A stretch of DNA of 64,000 nt. It comes from Halonotius roseus (lineage in GTDB: Archaea; Halobacteriota; Halobacteria; Halobacteriales; Haloferacaceae). A program made the position numbers and the translations under genes. This document shows, one piece after another, positions 25,052 through 33,192 of this stretch (positions within the stretch are counted from its first letter, which is position 1; each line of letters begins with the position of its first letter). The stretch spans positions 309,633 through 373,632 of the forward strand of contig NZ_SESI01000003.1 in NCBI RefSeq assembly GCF_006861655.1, read 5' to 3'. The notes beneath the pieces were generated by a model, which worked only from the letters and a program-made list of their open reading frames with translations, was not told where the DNA came from and did not search any database.

Positions 25052-25318
25052 CTATTCGCCCGAATTCACGCCCCACGAGATCCGATCCCAGAGGCGTTCA
25101 TAGCCGTAGTACGTCCCAGTTTTGACGACGTTGGCAACGAGACCGATGCTGAGGGCTTCCGCCGTGTTGCCCGTGATCGAGAACGCGACGACCACTGTAA
25201 TGATTACCATCAGCACACGGTAGCCGAGCGTCTTGGCGAGCGCGCGCGACATCCGCTGGTGCGGAGCTCGCGTAAACACGCCCTGTCCAGCCTGTCGCAG
25301 TCGATCGAAGACAGCCAT
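25052..25318 (-). CDS. DUF2061 membrane protein
   Basis: 88 residues from ATG 25318 (MAVFDRLRQAGQG). The DUF2061 signature RALAKTLGYRVLMVIITVVV, then NVVKTGTYYGYERLWDRISW, is complete. The family has two helices and often appears fused to or near APS-kinase or sulfate genes in other organisms, but here it stands alone between an AT-rich islet and the proteasome gene. Function unknown. Confidence 0.82.
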   Translation of the reverse strand: MAVFDRLRQAGQGVFTRAPHQRMSRALAKTLGYRVLMVIITVVVAFSITGNTAEALSIGLVANVVKTGTYYGYERLWDRISWGVNSGE

Positions 25319-25441
25319 TGGCGGAAACTGGCGACCGCGATCACTAAAGAATACGGTTACGCTGTGTGCGGATGCAACCGAAACCGATGGCACCGCATCG
25401 AGAGCGATACTGAACAGCAGAAAACGGATCGCGGGCGTCGC

Positions 25442-26173
25442 CTACAGCAGCTGGTCGATATCCTTGTACTTGCTGACCTCGACGCCGTCCTCGGTGACGA
25501 CGGCGACGTTGATCCCGTTGCCGGAGGCCAGATCGCGCTCGACCGCGCTCTTGATCGCGCGGGCGGCGACCGTCTCTGCTTCGTCCAGCGAGAGGTCGTC
25601 CTCGTAGTGCTGTTCGAGCACACCGAGGGCGAACTGGCTACCCGAGCCGGTGACGGTGTATTCTTCTTCGGTGGTGCCACCGAGGGCGTCGATGGAGTAG
25701 ATGTGGCTGCCCTCGCTGTCGACACCGCCGAGGATCGGGCTGACGATGAGGAACGCACCCGATCGGAGGAAGTTGCCGGTGAGCGTCGAGAGTGCCTGCA
25801 TACTCATATCCTCGCCGCGGCGGGCCTCGTAGAGCCGTACCTCGGCTTGCAGCGAGCTGATAAGGTTCTGGGCGGCCGACACCGAGCCCGCGATCGTGAG
25901 CGCGCCCGTCGGGTGGATCTCCTCGACCTTTTGGACATCTTTGCTGGAGACCATGTTGCCCAGGCTCGCTCGCATGTCGGTGGCGAGGACGACGCCGTCC
26001 TCGGTTTTGAGGCCGACCGTCGTCGTCCCGGTTTTCATGCCGGCGTCGTCAGCAGCCGACCCCTCGCGGGCGGCGTTGCCGCTGAACTCGCCGAGTTCCG
26101 GGCCGAAGACGTTGCTGTCGTCGCCGTCGAGCTGACCCAACTCACTTGCAGCATCGCGTGTCGGAGTTCGCAT
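25442..26173 (-). CDS. psmB: 20S proteasome beta subunit
   Basis: 243 residues from ATG 26173. Residues 1-49 are a propeptide; self-cleavage after G49 exposes T50 in the sequence KTGTTTVGLKTEDGVVLATD, the N-terminal nucleophile threonine. Other conserved elements are LATDMRASLG (catalytic-lysine region) and SGSQFALGVLE. Beta subunits form the inner rings of the proteolytic core that, with alpha rings and PAN ATPases, degrades proteins. No alpha subunit gene lies in the window. Confidence 0.96.
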   Translation of the reverse strand: MRTPTRDAASELGQLDGDDSNVFGPELGEFSGNAAREGSAADDAGMKTGTTTVGLKTEDGVVLATDMRASLGNMVSSKDVQKVEEIHPTGALTIAGSVSAAQNLISSLQAEVRLYEARRGEDMSMQALSTLTGNFLRSGAFLIVSPILGGVDSEGSHIYSIDALGGTTEEEYTVTGSGSQFALGVLEQHYEDDLSLDEAETVAARAIKSAVERDLASGNGINVAVVTEDGVEVSKYKDIDQLL

Positions 26174-26269
26174 TATAAGCGGTTGGGTCGGCGCGCGGAT
26201 AAATGCAACCATTCGGCAACCCTCGCCGCAACCGCCGGAAGCCATCCGGCCCCGCCGTCAACTCGGCGT

Positions 26270-26752
26270 ATGCGACGCGCCACCGCCGACGAGATGGAGT
26301 GGACGACGACCGCCAACGGCGAGACGGAGTTCAAACGCAAGCAGTTGGGCGAGGCCGCCGGCGGCGACCAACTCGGCTGTAGCCTCTATGAGCTCCCGGC
26401 CGGCAAGCGATCGTGGCCCTACCACTACCACACGGCCAACGAGGAGGCCATCTATGTGCTCGCCGGTGAGGGAACTGTCCGGTGTGACGGGGAGAAAGCC
26501 GCCATCAGCGAAGGCGACTATCTCAACTTCCCGGCCAACGCCAGCGGCGGCCATCGCGTCATCAACAACTCCGAGGGCCCGCTCCGATATCTGGCGGTCT
26601 CGACGATGGTCGAGCCCGACGTAACCGTCTACCCCGACTCCGAGAAGTTTGGCGTCTATGTCGGCTCCCCGCCCGGCGGCCGCGAGGAACGCACATTAGA
26701 GGGCTACTTCGAGCAGGATGCTGGTGTCGACTACTGGCAGGATGAGAGCTAG
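26270..26752 (+). CDS. cupin-domain protein
   Basis: 160 residues from ATG 26270. Cupin motif 1 is SWPYHYHTANEEAIYVLAGE with metal-ligand candidates H52, H54 and E58 or E59. Motif 2 is DYLNFPANASGGHRVINN with H95. The complete ligand set suggests a metal-binding cupin, often a sugar isomerase, dioxygenase or small-molecule binding protein. The longer in-frame stretch upstream is antisense to psmB and is not used. Substrate unknown. Confidence 0.85.
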   Translation: MRRATADEMEWTTTANGETEFKRKQLGEAAGGDQLGCSLYELPAGKRSWPYHYHTANEEAIYVLAGEGTVRCDGEKAAISEGDYLNFPANASGGHRVINNSEGPLRYLAVSTMVEPDVTVYPDSEKFGVYVGSPPGGREERTLEGYFEQDAGVDYWQDES

Positions 26753-26771
26753 CGGCGATGAGCGAGCAAGA

Positions 26772-26936
26772 TCAGATCGACTCGTAGGTAGCTTCCAAGC
26801 TGTCGAGCAGCGATGCGACCGGGAGCTGGAAGCCGACACGCCGGGTGGCCAGCGCGACCGGCAGCAGCACAATCCCGAGCAGCACCGTGAGCTGATACAG
26901 CGCGAACGCGGTGAACCGCGACACTGTTTCGATCAT
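26772..26936 (-). CDS. small membrane protein
   Basis: 54 residues, ATG 26936 to TGA 26772-26774. The head is MIETVSRFTAFALYQLTVLL, one hydrophobic helix spans about residues 8-30 (GIVLLPVALATRRVG), and the tail ends in an amphipathic SLLDSLEATYESI. A TATA-like CTTATATAGG lies on this strand about 25-35 bp upstream of the ATG (26962-26975), supporting expression. The pattern is one I associate with small haloarchaeal membrane proteins of unknown role. Confidence 0.65.
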   Translation of the reverse strand: MIETVSRFTAFALYQLTVLLGIVLLPVALATRRVGFQLPVASLLDSLEATYESI

Positions 26937-27020
26937 GTCCGTACTCACCCCTGGCGAGTAGCCCTATATAAGCTTTTGGAGGCGAGGGAAACGCTAATGT
27001 CGACGCAGTCATGCGTTTTT

Positions 27021-27092
27021 GGTTTGTCACCGCAAACGGAGCCGTGTGATCGACGAGCCGCCGATCACCCCGCGTAAACCGTGTGACAAACC
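27021..27092. other. nested inverted repeats (possible structured RNA or operator)
   Basis: A perfect 10-bp inverted repeat, GGTTTGTCAC (27021-27030) and GTGACAAACC (27083-27092), encloses a perfect 7-bp one, GTGATCG (27046-27052) and CGATCAC (27062-27068). The direct repeat CCGTGTGA occurs in between. It lies between two divergent genes in a 307-bp non-coding interval, about 85 bp upstream of the small membrane gene start and 150 bp upstream of the UPF0212 start. It could be a protein-binding site or a small RNA hairpin. Confidence 0.5.
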
Positions 27093-27243
27093 GGCCTGAT
27101 CGGCATAACTTATGAGAAACCAACGGCGTTCGTGCGCCTATCCAAGCGAGTGTGAGAGACCGGAGTCGGCGACCCGCGACCGCGCTGCTGTCACGGCAGG
27201 AACGAATCACAAGACACGAAACCCTCGGGCCCAAGAGGTGGGT

Positions 27244-27609
27244 ATGAGTAATTATCTCGTTGCGATGGAAGCGGCTTGGTTGGTTCGTGATGTTGAAGAT
27301 GTTGACGACGCGATCGGCGTCGCCGTCAGCTCCGCCGGCAAGCGGTTGAACGAGGCCGACAAGGAGTACGTCGACGTCGAGGTCGGCGTCACCGGCTGTC
27401 CGGCCTGCGGCGAGCCCTTCGACTCGGCGTTTATCGCCGCCGACACCGCACTCGTCGGCCTGCTGCTTGAGATCGATGTGTTCAACGCCGACAGCGTCGA
27501 ACACGCCTCCCGGATCGCCAAAAGCGAGGTCGGCGGCGCGCTGCGGGACGTGCCGCTGACCGTGATCGACGTGATCGAGGAGCCCGACGACGAGGAGCGC
27601 GAAACCTGA
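27244..27609 (+). CDS. UPF0212 (DUF555) family protein
   Basis: 121 residues from ATG 27244 (start MSNYLVAMEAAWLVRDVEDV). A CPACGEPF motif carries a C-x-x-C knuckle, preceded by VEVGVTGC, so a metal site is likely. The rest is a compact acidic domain with ALVGLLLEIDVFNADSVEHA conserved. The family is restricted to archaea and uncharacterised. The in-frame upstream codons to 27112 are not conserved in style. It ends 18 bp before a fold-back mobile element. Confidence 0.85.
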   Translation: MSNYLVAMEAAWLVRDVEDVDDAIGVAVSSAGKRLNEADKEYVDVEVGVTGCPACGEPFDSAFIAADTALVGLLLEIDVFNADSVEHASRIAKSEVGGALRDVPLTVIDVIEEPDDEERET

Positions 27610-27627
27610 TTCTCGGTCAATCGTCAC

Positions 27628-27958
27628 GGTTGTGTTCAGATAAGCCGAGGAAACTGGAACCATCTTGAAAGCCCCCGGCGTCTCGGCTCCCGGGACTCGC
27701 TGCGCTCCTCACTGCGTTCGCTGTGGTGCTTGCGTCGTCCGGGTTCGCCGAGACACCGGCCCCTTTCAGTCCCACCCGCGTCAGTGGGTCAGGCAGCTGC
27801 AGCCGGGGCGGGACTGAAAGGGGCGACGCGCTGGAGGAAGGCGGGCGACGCAAGCACTGCAGGGCCGGAGGCCCGAAGCGCGCAGCGAGCCCCCCGACTC
27901 CAGCGCGTCGGGGCTTTCAAGATGTTCTCAATCCAATCGCACTACTCTGAACTGTACC
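27628..27958. mobile_element. fold-back MITE-like element, copy 1
   Basis: 331 bp. The ends are imperfect inverted repeats: GGTTGTGTTCAGATAAG on the left and, on the other strand of the right end, GGTACAGTTCAGAGTAG. The left end contains GTGTTCAGATAAG exactly as in the IS6-type element at 44901-45597. Inside is a large imperfect inverted repeat, with CCCCTTTCAGTCCC at 27760-27773 mirrored by GGGACTGAAAGGGG at 27810-27823. Flanks match in 5 of 8 bases (ATCGTCAC / TCTGTCAC), a possible decayed target duplication. Its right end is 47 bp before the HTH-CBS gene. No coding capacity accepted. Confidence 0.7.
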
Positions 27959-28005
27959 TCTGTCACCGACGAAAGCTTTTCAATAACCTGGGGTAATAGG
28001 TCTGT

Positions 28006-28545
28006 ATGGAGCTGCCGACGCCACAGGATCTCAAGGAACGCCGCACCGCCTTGGAACTCACCCAAAGCGCGCTCGCCGAGGCCGCCGGCGTCTCACAGCC
28101 GCTGATCGCCCGCATCGAGGGTGGCGATGTCGACCCACGGCTCTCGACACTCCGGCGGATCGTCAACGCCTTAGACGAGGCCGAAGGCGAGGTCGTCCGC
28201 GCCGCCGACCTGATGAACGAGACCGTCATCAGCGTCGCCCCCGACGACGCCGTCGGCGACGCCGTCGAGACGATGGAGTCCGAAGCCTACTCCCAACTCC
28301 CGGTGTTACAGAACGGCGTTCCGGTCGGCTCGATCAGCCAACACGATGTGATCCAGGCCGGCGAGGATGTCAGCGACTACCCGGTCAGCGAGGTGATGAG
28401 CGAGTCGTTCCCGACGGTCAGCGAGGATGCCACCGTCGATGAGATCCGCAATCTCCTAGAACACTACAAGGCCGTGATGGTCACCCGCGGCGGCGAAACA
28501 GTGGGGATCATCACCGAAGCCGATATCGCCGCCCAGTTTTCCTGA
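28006..28545 (+). CDS. XRE-type HTH regulator with tandem CBS domains
   Basis: 179 residues. The N-terminal HTH (about 6-60) reads ERRTALELTQSALAEAAGVS, then QPLIARIEGGDVDPRLSTLR. Two CBS motifs follow: ADLMNETVISVAPDDAVGDA to GVPVGSISQHDV, and VMSESFPTVSEDATVDEIRN to GETVGIITEADI. Such proteins are thought to couple nucleotide or SAM sensing to transcription. The MITE-like element ends 47 bp upstream, so its upstream control region has been replaced; a TATA-like TTTCAATAACC remains between them. Confidence 0.88.
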   Translation: MELPTPQDLKERRTALELTQSALAEAAGVSQPLIARIEGGDVDPRLSTLRRIVNALDEAEGEVVRAADLMNETVISVAPDDAVGDAVETMESEAYSQLPVLQNGVPVGSISQHDVIQAGEDVSDYPVSEVMSESFPTVSEDATVDEIRNLLEHYKAVMVTRGGETVGIITEADIAAQFS

Positions 28546-28550
28546 GCCCA

Positions 28551-29693
28551 CTACTCCTCAACAACATCCCAGATGAACTCATCAGACGCATCGTCGCCCT
28601 CGGCCAGCGTCGTCGACGCAACGTCGTCAGCAGCGTCATCGATCGCAGCGTCCGTCATCGACTCTGCATCTGTGGTCGAGTCGGTTGACGGCTCCGTGGT
28701 CAACTCAGCCGACAACGCTTCGCTCGACTCGGGCGACGGCTCCGGCATCCCGAAATCGATCGACTGATCGGCACCGCCGTCGGTTTGCTGTGTCGGGCCG
28801 GGCGTCTCGACCCCGCGACCGACCTGTACCGCCGCCGGTGCCTCCGTGGGGCGATCCGCGATCGTGACGGGTGAGCCCGGCGCGTCGTCAGCAGAAACCG
28901 CCGAGCCGGTCTCGGTTGCCAACGCGGATGCGGCCCCCCGGCCGGTTGCCCAGGCAGCCGACATCCGCAGCCAAAACACGAGGACGACGCTGACGGCCAG
29001 CGTCAGCAACCCACCGATGGCAGCCAACGCCACATCGTATATCCCGGCAAGCCCCGAAACGACGAAAAGCGGCGTTACCAACAGCGGGCCGACGGTCAAC
29101 AACCCCATAGCGATCAGCCAGCCGTTGAGATAGGGCCCGGACAGCGAGACAGCCAGAATCCGGCGGGGATCGATCGCCGCCTGTACCGATCCGGTCGCAG
29201 CCAACACCGCCCGCGCAGCGGGGCGGAGATACAGGTAGACGAGCAGATAACACAGCAGGCCAAAACCGCCGATCAGGATGGCGACCGCCGCGAGCACCTG
29301 CGGAGCCCCCCCAAATCCCGGCGGATCGAGCACCGTCGCCACACCGGCTCCGGCAGCAAGACCGAGACACACCGCTGCCGGTAGGGCATACACCACCGAG
29401 ACGGCGGTCGATCGCACACCATCCCGAAGCAGTGATCCCCAGCGCACGAACGAGGGTGCCACGGGGCGATCGTCGATGCCGGCGGCGACGACGCCAACCA
29501 GATACCCCCGCACCACCAGGCTCAACAGGAAGACGATCGGGGTCACGGCGATCCCGATGCGAGGATCGACGGTCAGCAACGCGATCCAGCCGACGGCAGC
29601 GATCGCCGTCGCCCCGGTAAGCACTGTCCCGACCAGGAGCGTCCCTGTCGCATCGGCGGCACGGGACGGGACGCGGAGGGCCTCACTCAGCAT
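28551..29693 (-). CDS. DUF4013-like membrane protein with acidic C-terminal tail
   Basis: 380 residues from ATG 29693 (a GTG one codon earlier is also possible). About six helices fill residues 18-255, with a PSFVRWGSLLRDGVRSTAVS loop typical of DUF4013 proteins. The last ~125 residues (GSAVSADDAPGSPV onward) are disordered, Ser/Thr/Asp/Glu-rich. No catalytic motif is seen. It ends 5 bp from the convergent HTH-CBS gene. Role unknown; possibly membrane organisation. Confidence 0.7.
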   Translation of the reverse strand: MLSEALRVPSRAADATGTLLVGTVLTGATAIAAVGWIALLTVDPRIGIAVTPIVFLLSLVVRGYLVGVVAAGIDDRPVAPSFVRWGSLLRDGVRSTAVSVVYALPAAVCLGLAAGAGVATVLDPPGFGGAPQVLAAVAILIGGFGLLCYLLVYLYLRPAARAVLAATGSVQAAIDPRRILAVSLSGPYLNGWLIAMGLLTVGPLLVTPLFVVSGLAGIYDVALAAIGGLLTLAVSVVLVFWLRMSAAWATGRGAASALATETGSAVSADDAPGSPVTIADRPTEAPAAVQVGRGVETPGPTQQTDGGADQSIDFGMPEPSPESSEALSAELTTEPSTDSTTDAESMTDAAIDDAADDVASTTLAEGDDASDEFIWDVVEE

Positions 29694-29749
29694 CACCTAT
29701 ATCCAGAGGCTCCCGAGATTTATAGCTGCGTGTTGTGGCGACAGTGTGG

Positions 29750-31882
29750 TCAGTCGATGATCTCGCTGCCGCCGGCCGGCAGATGCTCCTGGATCAGATC
29801 GGCGCTGGCGACCGACCGGACGAAGCTCTCATCAGCAAAACGACCCTTGAGCTCGCGGTAGCAGCGTTTCGCCATATCGTTTTGGGCGTACTTGCCGGGC
29901 TGGAGTTGGAGGTGGGTCGCGGCGGCCTCGGCGACCGCGGCGGTCGGCCCGCCGACAACACGGGTCTGTGGGGTACACTGAATGCCGACCGCGAGATCGA
30001 CAGCGAGATCGTTGAAGTAGGTGCGGTCACCGCGAATCACGAAACTCCCTTTCTCGATGTACTCACCGCTTTCCGGCGTTTTCGACACCTGATCGGGCTC
30101 AACCATATACACGTCGCCCGCGTGTTGGCCGGCCTTCCAGACCGACGAGTGCGAGACGGCAAACTGTGCGGCCTGCCGAAGCGTTGATTCGGGAAAGTCG
30201 ATCTCCTTGGATGCCTCGCTCGGCCCGGTCGCTTTTAGGATCGTCACCGGGCCGCCGTGGGCTTGGGCGTGGAAGAAGCGGTCGCCGCCGCTCATATATT
30301 TCTTCACCAATTCTTCGTTCTGATCGGCGTTGCGGCCGCCGATGACGAGAAAGCCGTCGGTCGTATGGAACCACCGGAACCGCTCGTACCACCCCTCATC
30401 GCGTTTGATCGGGATCGACGACCGCGAGAGCCAGTCGGTGTCGGCGAACTCGCTGTCCGCGTCGCTGTCGTCATCGTCGTCGCTCTCGCCATCGCTGTCG
30501 CCGTCGTCGGCTTCCCACGCATCGCGGCGAGCTTTGACAGCCGCTAACTCCTCGCGGGTCTGCTCGATGGCTTCCTTCGCGCCGTCCTTCTTTTCCTCGA
30601 TGCGTTTGGCCTCCTGATACAGTTGGTCGGCATTTTTCTCGACGCCGATAGTCGCATCGAGTGTCGCCCGCGTGTCGCCGATATCGACCGTGACCGTCCC
30701 CTCCGAGCCGTCGACCCCGACGACAGCCTCGGCCGCTGGCAACCCCTCGTCGGCGGCCTCCTGTAGGGTCGCATCAATGTCGTCCCACGGGACGCCGTCC
30801 TCGCGGGCCTCTTGGATCGTGGTCAGGATCTCGTCGACACGGTCGTACTGCTCGTAGAGAGCCTCGGCTTTGGCGCGCTCGTCGGCGGCCTGTTGCTCGA
30901 AGCCTTCGATAGCGCCTTCCTGCTGGTCGATGATGCGCTGCTGTTTGGCGATCTCGGCCTCGAAATCCGGTTTGCCATCGTCTGGCTCGGAGCTATCGCT
31001 GTCGTCGTCGGAGCGGTCAAACCGGTAGAAGTAGTCGTCGACAGCAGTGGTAAAATCGTCGTAGTGTTCCTCGTCGAGCCCTGCGGCCTCGCGTTCGGCC
31101 AGGGGGAACGGCGTCACGTCAACAACGCGGTCGTCATCGAGATAGATGCGGGGCTCGAAATCGCCGGTGTCGACGCGGCTCGCCAGCTCGTCGAGGGCGT
31201 CGTAGATGGCGCGGTACTCCTCGTCGGTGGCGTCCTCGATCTGGGTTTCTTTCTCGACGCCGGCGCGGGTACAGACCTCCTCTGCGTACAGCCCGCCGAG
31301 GTTGAGCTGGGTGGCCAGCGTCCGCACCACGTCGCTGGTGGAGTCGTCCATCTCGCGGACGAACGCGTCGAAGCCGACCGACAGCGGGTCGATCCGAGAG
31401 TCGGGGTACTCGTACTGGGAGCCGGGGGCGATAGTGCGGGATTTCAGCCGGACGGTCTGGAGGCTCTGAATGACTTCGCCGGTCTCGTCGAGGGCGGCGA
31501 TGTTGCCCTCGCCGAACAGTTCGACGACGAGCGTGGTGTTGGCATCGGGGCGTTCGAACTCGAAGACGAGGATGCGGTCGAACTCGTACTGGGTGACGCC
31601 GGCGAAATCCGCGCCGCCGAGTCGGTTGCGAAGCATCTTGGCGAAGTTCGGCGGCCGGCCAGGTGCGTCAGCAACGTGGTCGGGGTCGGCCATGTGGGCG
31701 CGTTTGACCGCGCCGACTTCGAGCATGAGTTCGACCCGGCCGCGGTCGAAATCCCGCATCTTGAGCCGGAGCAGATCGTCGCCGTAGAGATACGCCTTGT
31801 CGACCTTCGCGCCCTCGTAGCGACCCATCTCGGTGACGAGGGCGGCAAGGTCGATGCTAGAAAGCTCCCGCTTGGCGTTCAT
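29750..31882 (-). CDS. rqcH: RqcH (NFACT/DUF814) ribosome rescue factor
   Basis: 710 residues. The start MNAKRELSSIDLAALVTEMG and KAYLYGDDLLRLKMRD belong to the NFACT-N domain. A helix-hairpin-helix and a long coiled coil follow (about 325-470). The NFACT-R (DUF814) domain is at about 500-600, with WYERFRWFHTTDGFLVIGGR and RFFHAQAHGGPVTILKATG. RqcH/Rqc2 proteins bind obstructed 50S subunits and add C-terminal alanine or alanine/threonine tails that mark nascent chains. An acidic linker sits between coiled coil and NFACT-R, as usual for halophiles. Confidence 0.93.
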   Translation of the reverse strand: MNAKRELSSIDLAALVTEMGRYEGAKVDKAYLYGDDLLRLKMRDFDRGRVELMLEVGAVKRAHMADPDHVADAPGRPPNFAKMLRNRLGGADFAGVTQYEFDRILVFEFERPDANTTLVVELFGEGNIAALDETGEVIQSLQTVRLKSRTIAPGSQYEYPDSRIDPLSVGFDAFVREMDDSTSDVVRTLATQLNLGGLYAEEVCTRAGVEKETQIEDATDEEYRAIYDALDELASRVDTGDFEPRIYLDDDRVVDVTPFPLAEREAAGLDEEHYDDFTTAVDDYFYRFDRSDDDSDSSEPDDGKPDFEAEIAKQQRIIDQQEGAIEGFEQQAADERAKAEALYEQYDRVDEILTTIQEAREDGVPWDDIDATLQEAADEGLPAAEAVVGVDGSEGTVTVDIGDTRATLDATIGVEKNADQLYQEAKRIEEKKDGAKEAIEQTREELAAVKARRDAWEADDGDSDGESDDDDDSDADSEFADTDWLSRSSIPIKRDEGWYERFRWFHTTDGFLVIGGRNADQNEELVKKYMSGGDRFFHAQAHGGPVTILKATGPSEASKEIDFPESTLRQAAQFAVSHSSVWKAGQHAGDVYMVEPDQVSKTPESGEYIEKGSFVIRGDRTYFNDLAVDLAVGIQCTPQTRVVGGPTAAVAEAAATHLQLQPGKYAQNDMAKRCYRELKGRFADESFVRSVASADLIQEHLPAGGSEIID

Positions 31883-31979
31883 ACAGATCCCTCACGACGA
31901 CGCGAAAAAGGGGTGTCGTTCCCGCCGCTGCGCTCAGTGCTCCGAAGGTTGTGGCGGACACCGTCTCCGGGAGATCAGC

Positions 31980-32240
31980 TCAGGCGACGAGGCGGGTGTC
32001 GGTTTCGGCGTCGGTATCGATCACCTGCCAGCCGTTGCCGCGGCAGGGGGCTTCGGTGAGCGTCACGGTCACCGTCTCACCGACCCCCAGCTCGTCGAGT
32101 GCGGCTGCGAGCCCCGAGGATGCGCAGTCGACGATCTGAAACGTCTCGTTAGCCTCAGACCGGAGAGTCATCGCGCCGTACCGGTTTAATTCGGTTGTGA
32201 CAGTCCCTGTTACCCGACGGGTGGTCTGAGAATTATTCAT
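31980..32240 (-). CDS. small haloarchaeal conserved hypothetical protein
   Basis: 86 residues from ATG 32240. It alternates strand-like segments (VTGTVTTELNRYGAMTLRSE, ETFQIVDCASSG, GETVTVTLTEAP) and ends CRGNGWQVIDTDAETDTRLV, suggesting a small beta-barrel. Cysteines at two positions might pair or bind metal. It is transcribed in the same direction as rqcH, about 100 bp upstream of it. I cannot name a function. Confidence 0.6.
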   Translation of the reverse strand: MNNSQTTRRVTGTVTTELNRYGAMTLRSEANETFQIVDCASSGLAAALDELGVGETVTVTLTEAPCRGNGWQVIDTDAETDTRLVA

Positions 32241-32407
32241 GATAGTATATTATGGTCTGGACGCAAAAAGATATCCCTGTTTGACACTCGGTGCCCACAA
32301 GCGAGATCAGACCACAGTGGTGACAGAGCGACCGCTATCAACCCAAATCAGCCGACAGGATAATCTCAGACAACCATCGACAAGCAAAACAGCCCGCGGC
32401 GAGGCGA

Positions 32408-32998
32408 TTATGAGAGCACGTAGGAGCTGCCGTCCTCCAGCTGGCCGGGAGCCTGTTTTTCCGTGACCGTTCGGCCGCCGGCCGGAGCCTCGATACTGAT
32501 CGAGACACTGTCGTCAGCCGCGAGCGTGTTTATTTCATCGATCTCTGTGAGATCCAGCTTTGCGATAATAACCTGATCCTGGTCGGAGAGTGTTGTTTCG
32601 CCATCCTCCAACCCTTGGGACTGGTTGTAGCTCAGCCCGGTGGTGGTCTCGTTGCCTGAAACGACGGTCGCAGCGTTGCTGTCGCCCATTGTGGCGATCG
32701 TGTAGGAGGTTTCGTTCATCTCAACAGCATCGGCCCCCGAGGCGAGGCGGATCTTTATTTCAAGCTCTTCGATCTCTGTCGTCCCGCCGCTCTCGTTGGC
32801 GACGCCGATAACGTCCGTGATCCGGAGAATATCGCTGACCTGCGATGTCGTCTCCTCGCCGGTCTGGGAGGCCTGCGACTGGAGCTGTCCGGCGGTCGTA
32901 ATCAACACACCGGAGGCGATCGCGGCGACGAGCACCATGGCTATGAACACAATAAGGGTTCCAATCCCGACCTGACCGCGTTCAGTATTGGTGAACAT
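32408..32998 (-). CDS. archaellin (archaeal flagellin)
   Basis: 196 residues from ATG 32998. The class III signal [20 protein letters not shown] shows the archaellin prepilin-peptidase site (RG before QVGIGT), followed by the hydrophobic helix that assembles the filament core. The globular part is Thr/Ser/Asn-rich with several N-x-S/T sequons (for example NES, NET, NQS) suitable for N-glycosylation. No other arl genes are nearby, so this is a stand-alone archaellin; it may be a minor subunit or be expressed under special conditions. The longer in-frame N-terminus is not used. Confidence 0.88.
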   Translation of the reverse strand: MFTNTERGQVGIGTLIVFIAMVLVAAIASGVLITTAGQLQSQASQTGEETTSQVSDILRITDVIGVANESGGTTEIEELEIKIRLASGADAVEMNETSYTIATMGDSNAATVVSGNETTTGLSYNQSQGLEDGETTLSDQDQVIIAKLDLTEIDEINTLAADDSVSISIEAPAGGRTVTEKQAPGQLEDGSSYVLS

Positions 32999-33065
32999 GG
33001 TGGTAAGGTTCGGTCGCCGCAGGTGATACGACACCAGTGCCTTGGTACTAACTATGCTCACGGCG

Positions 33066-33075
33066 GTATAAAACA
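33066..33075 (-). promoter_or_regulatory. TATA box of the archaellin gene
   Basis: Read on the minus strand as TGTTTTATAC, about 70 bp before ATG 32998, predicting a leader of roughly 40-45 nt, longer than for most genes here. Confidence 0.5.
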
Positions 33076-33192
33076 TTTCATGTACCTGCCAAGGATACGA
33101 TACGTTTGCGACACCGTGACACACCGGCGTTGATCAATGCGAATACCGGCGTCGATCACCATACCATCGACAGCCGGCCGGCGGCGCGTCCG

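Noticed and set aside
25019..26269. Coding extension upstream of the cupin gene
   Set aside because: The frame is open across more than 1.2 kb but runs antisense through the proteasome and DUF2061 genes; the ATG at 26270 gives a normal-sized cupin.
27628..27958. Several small open frames inside the fold-back elements
   Set aside because: Their translations are arginine- and glycine-rich and follow the inverted-repeat arms; the sequence is explained by the palindromic element, and frames differ between copies.
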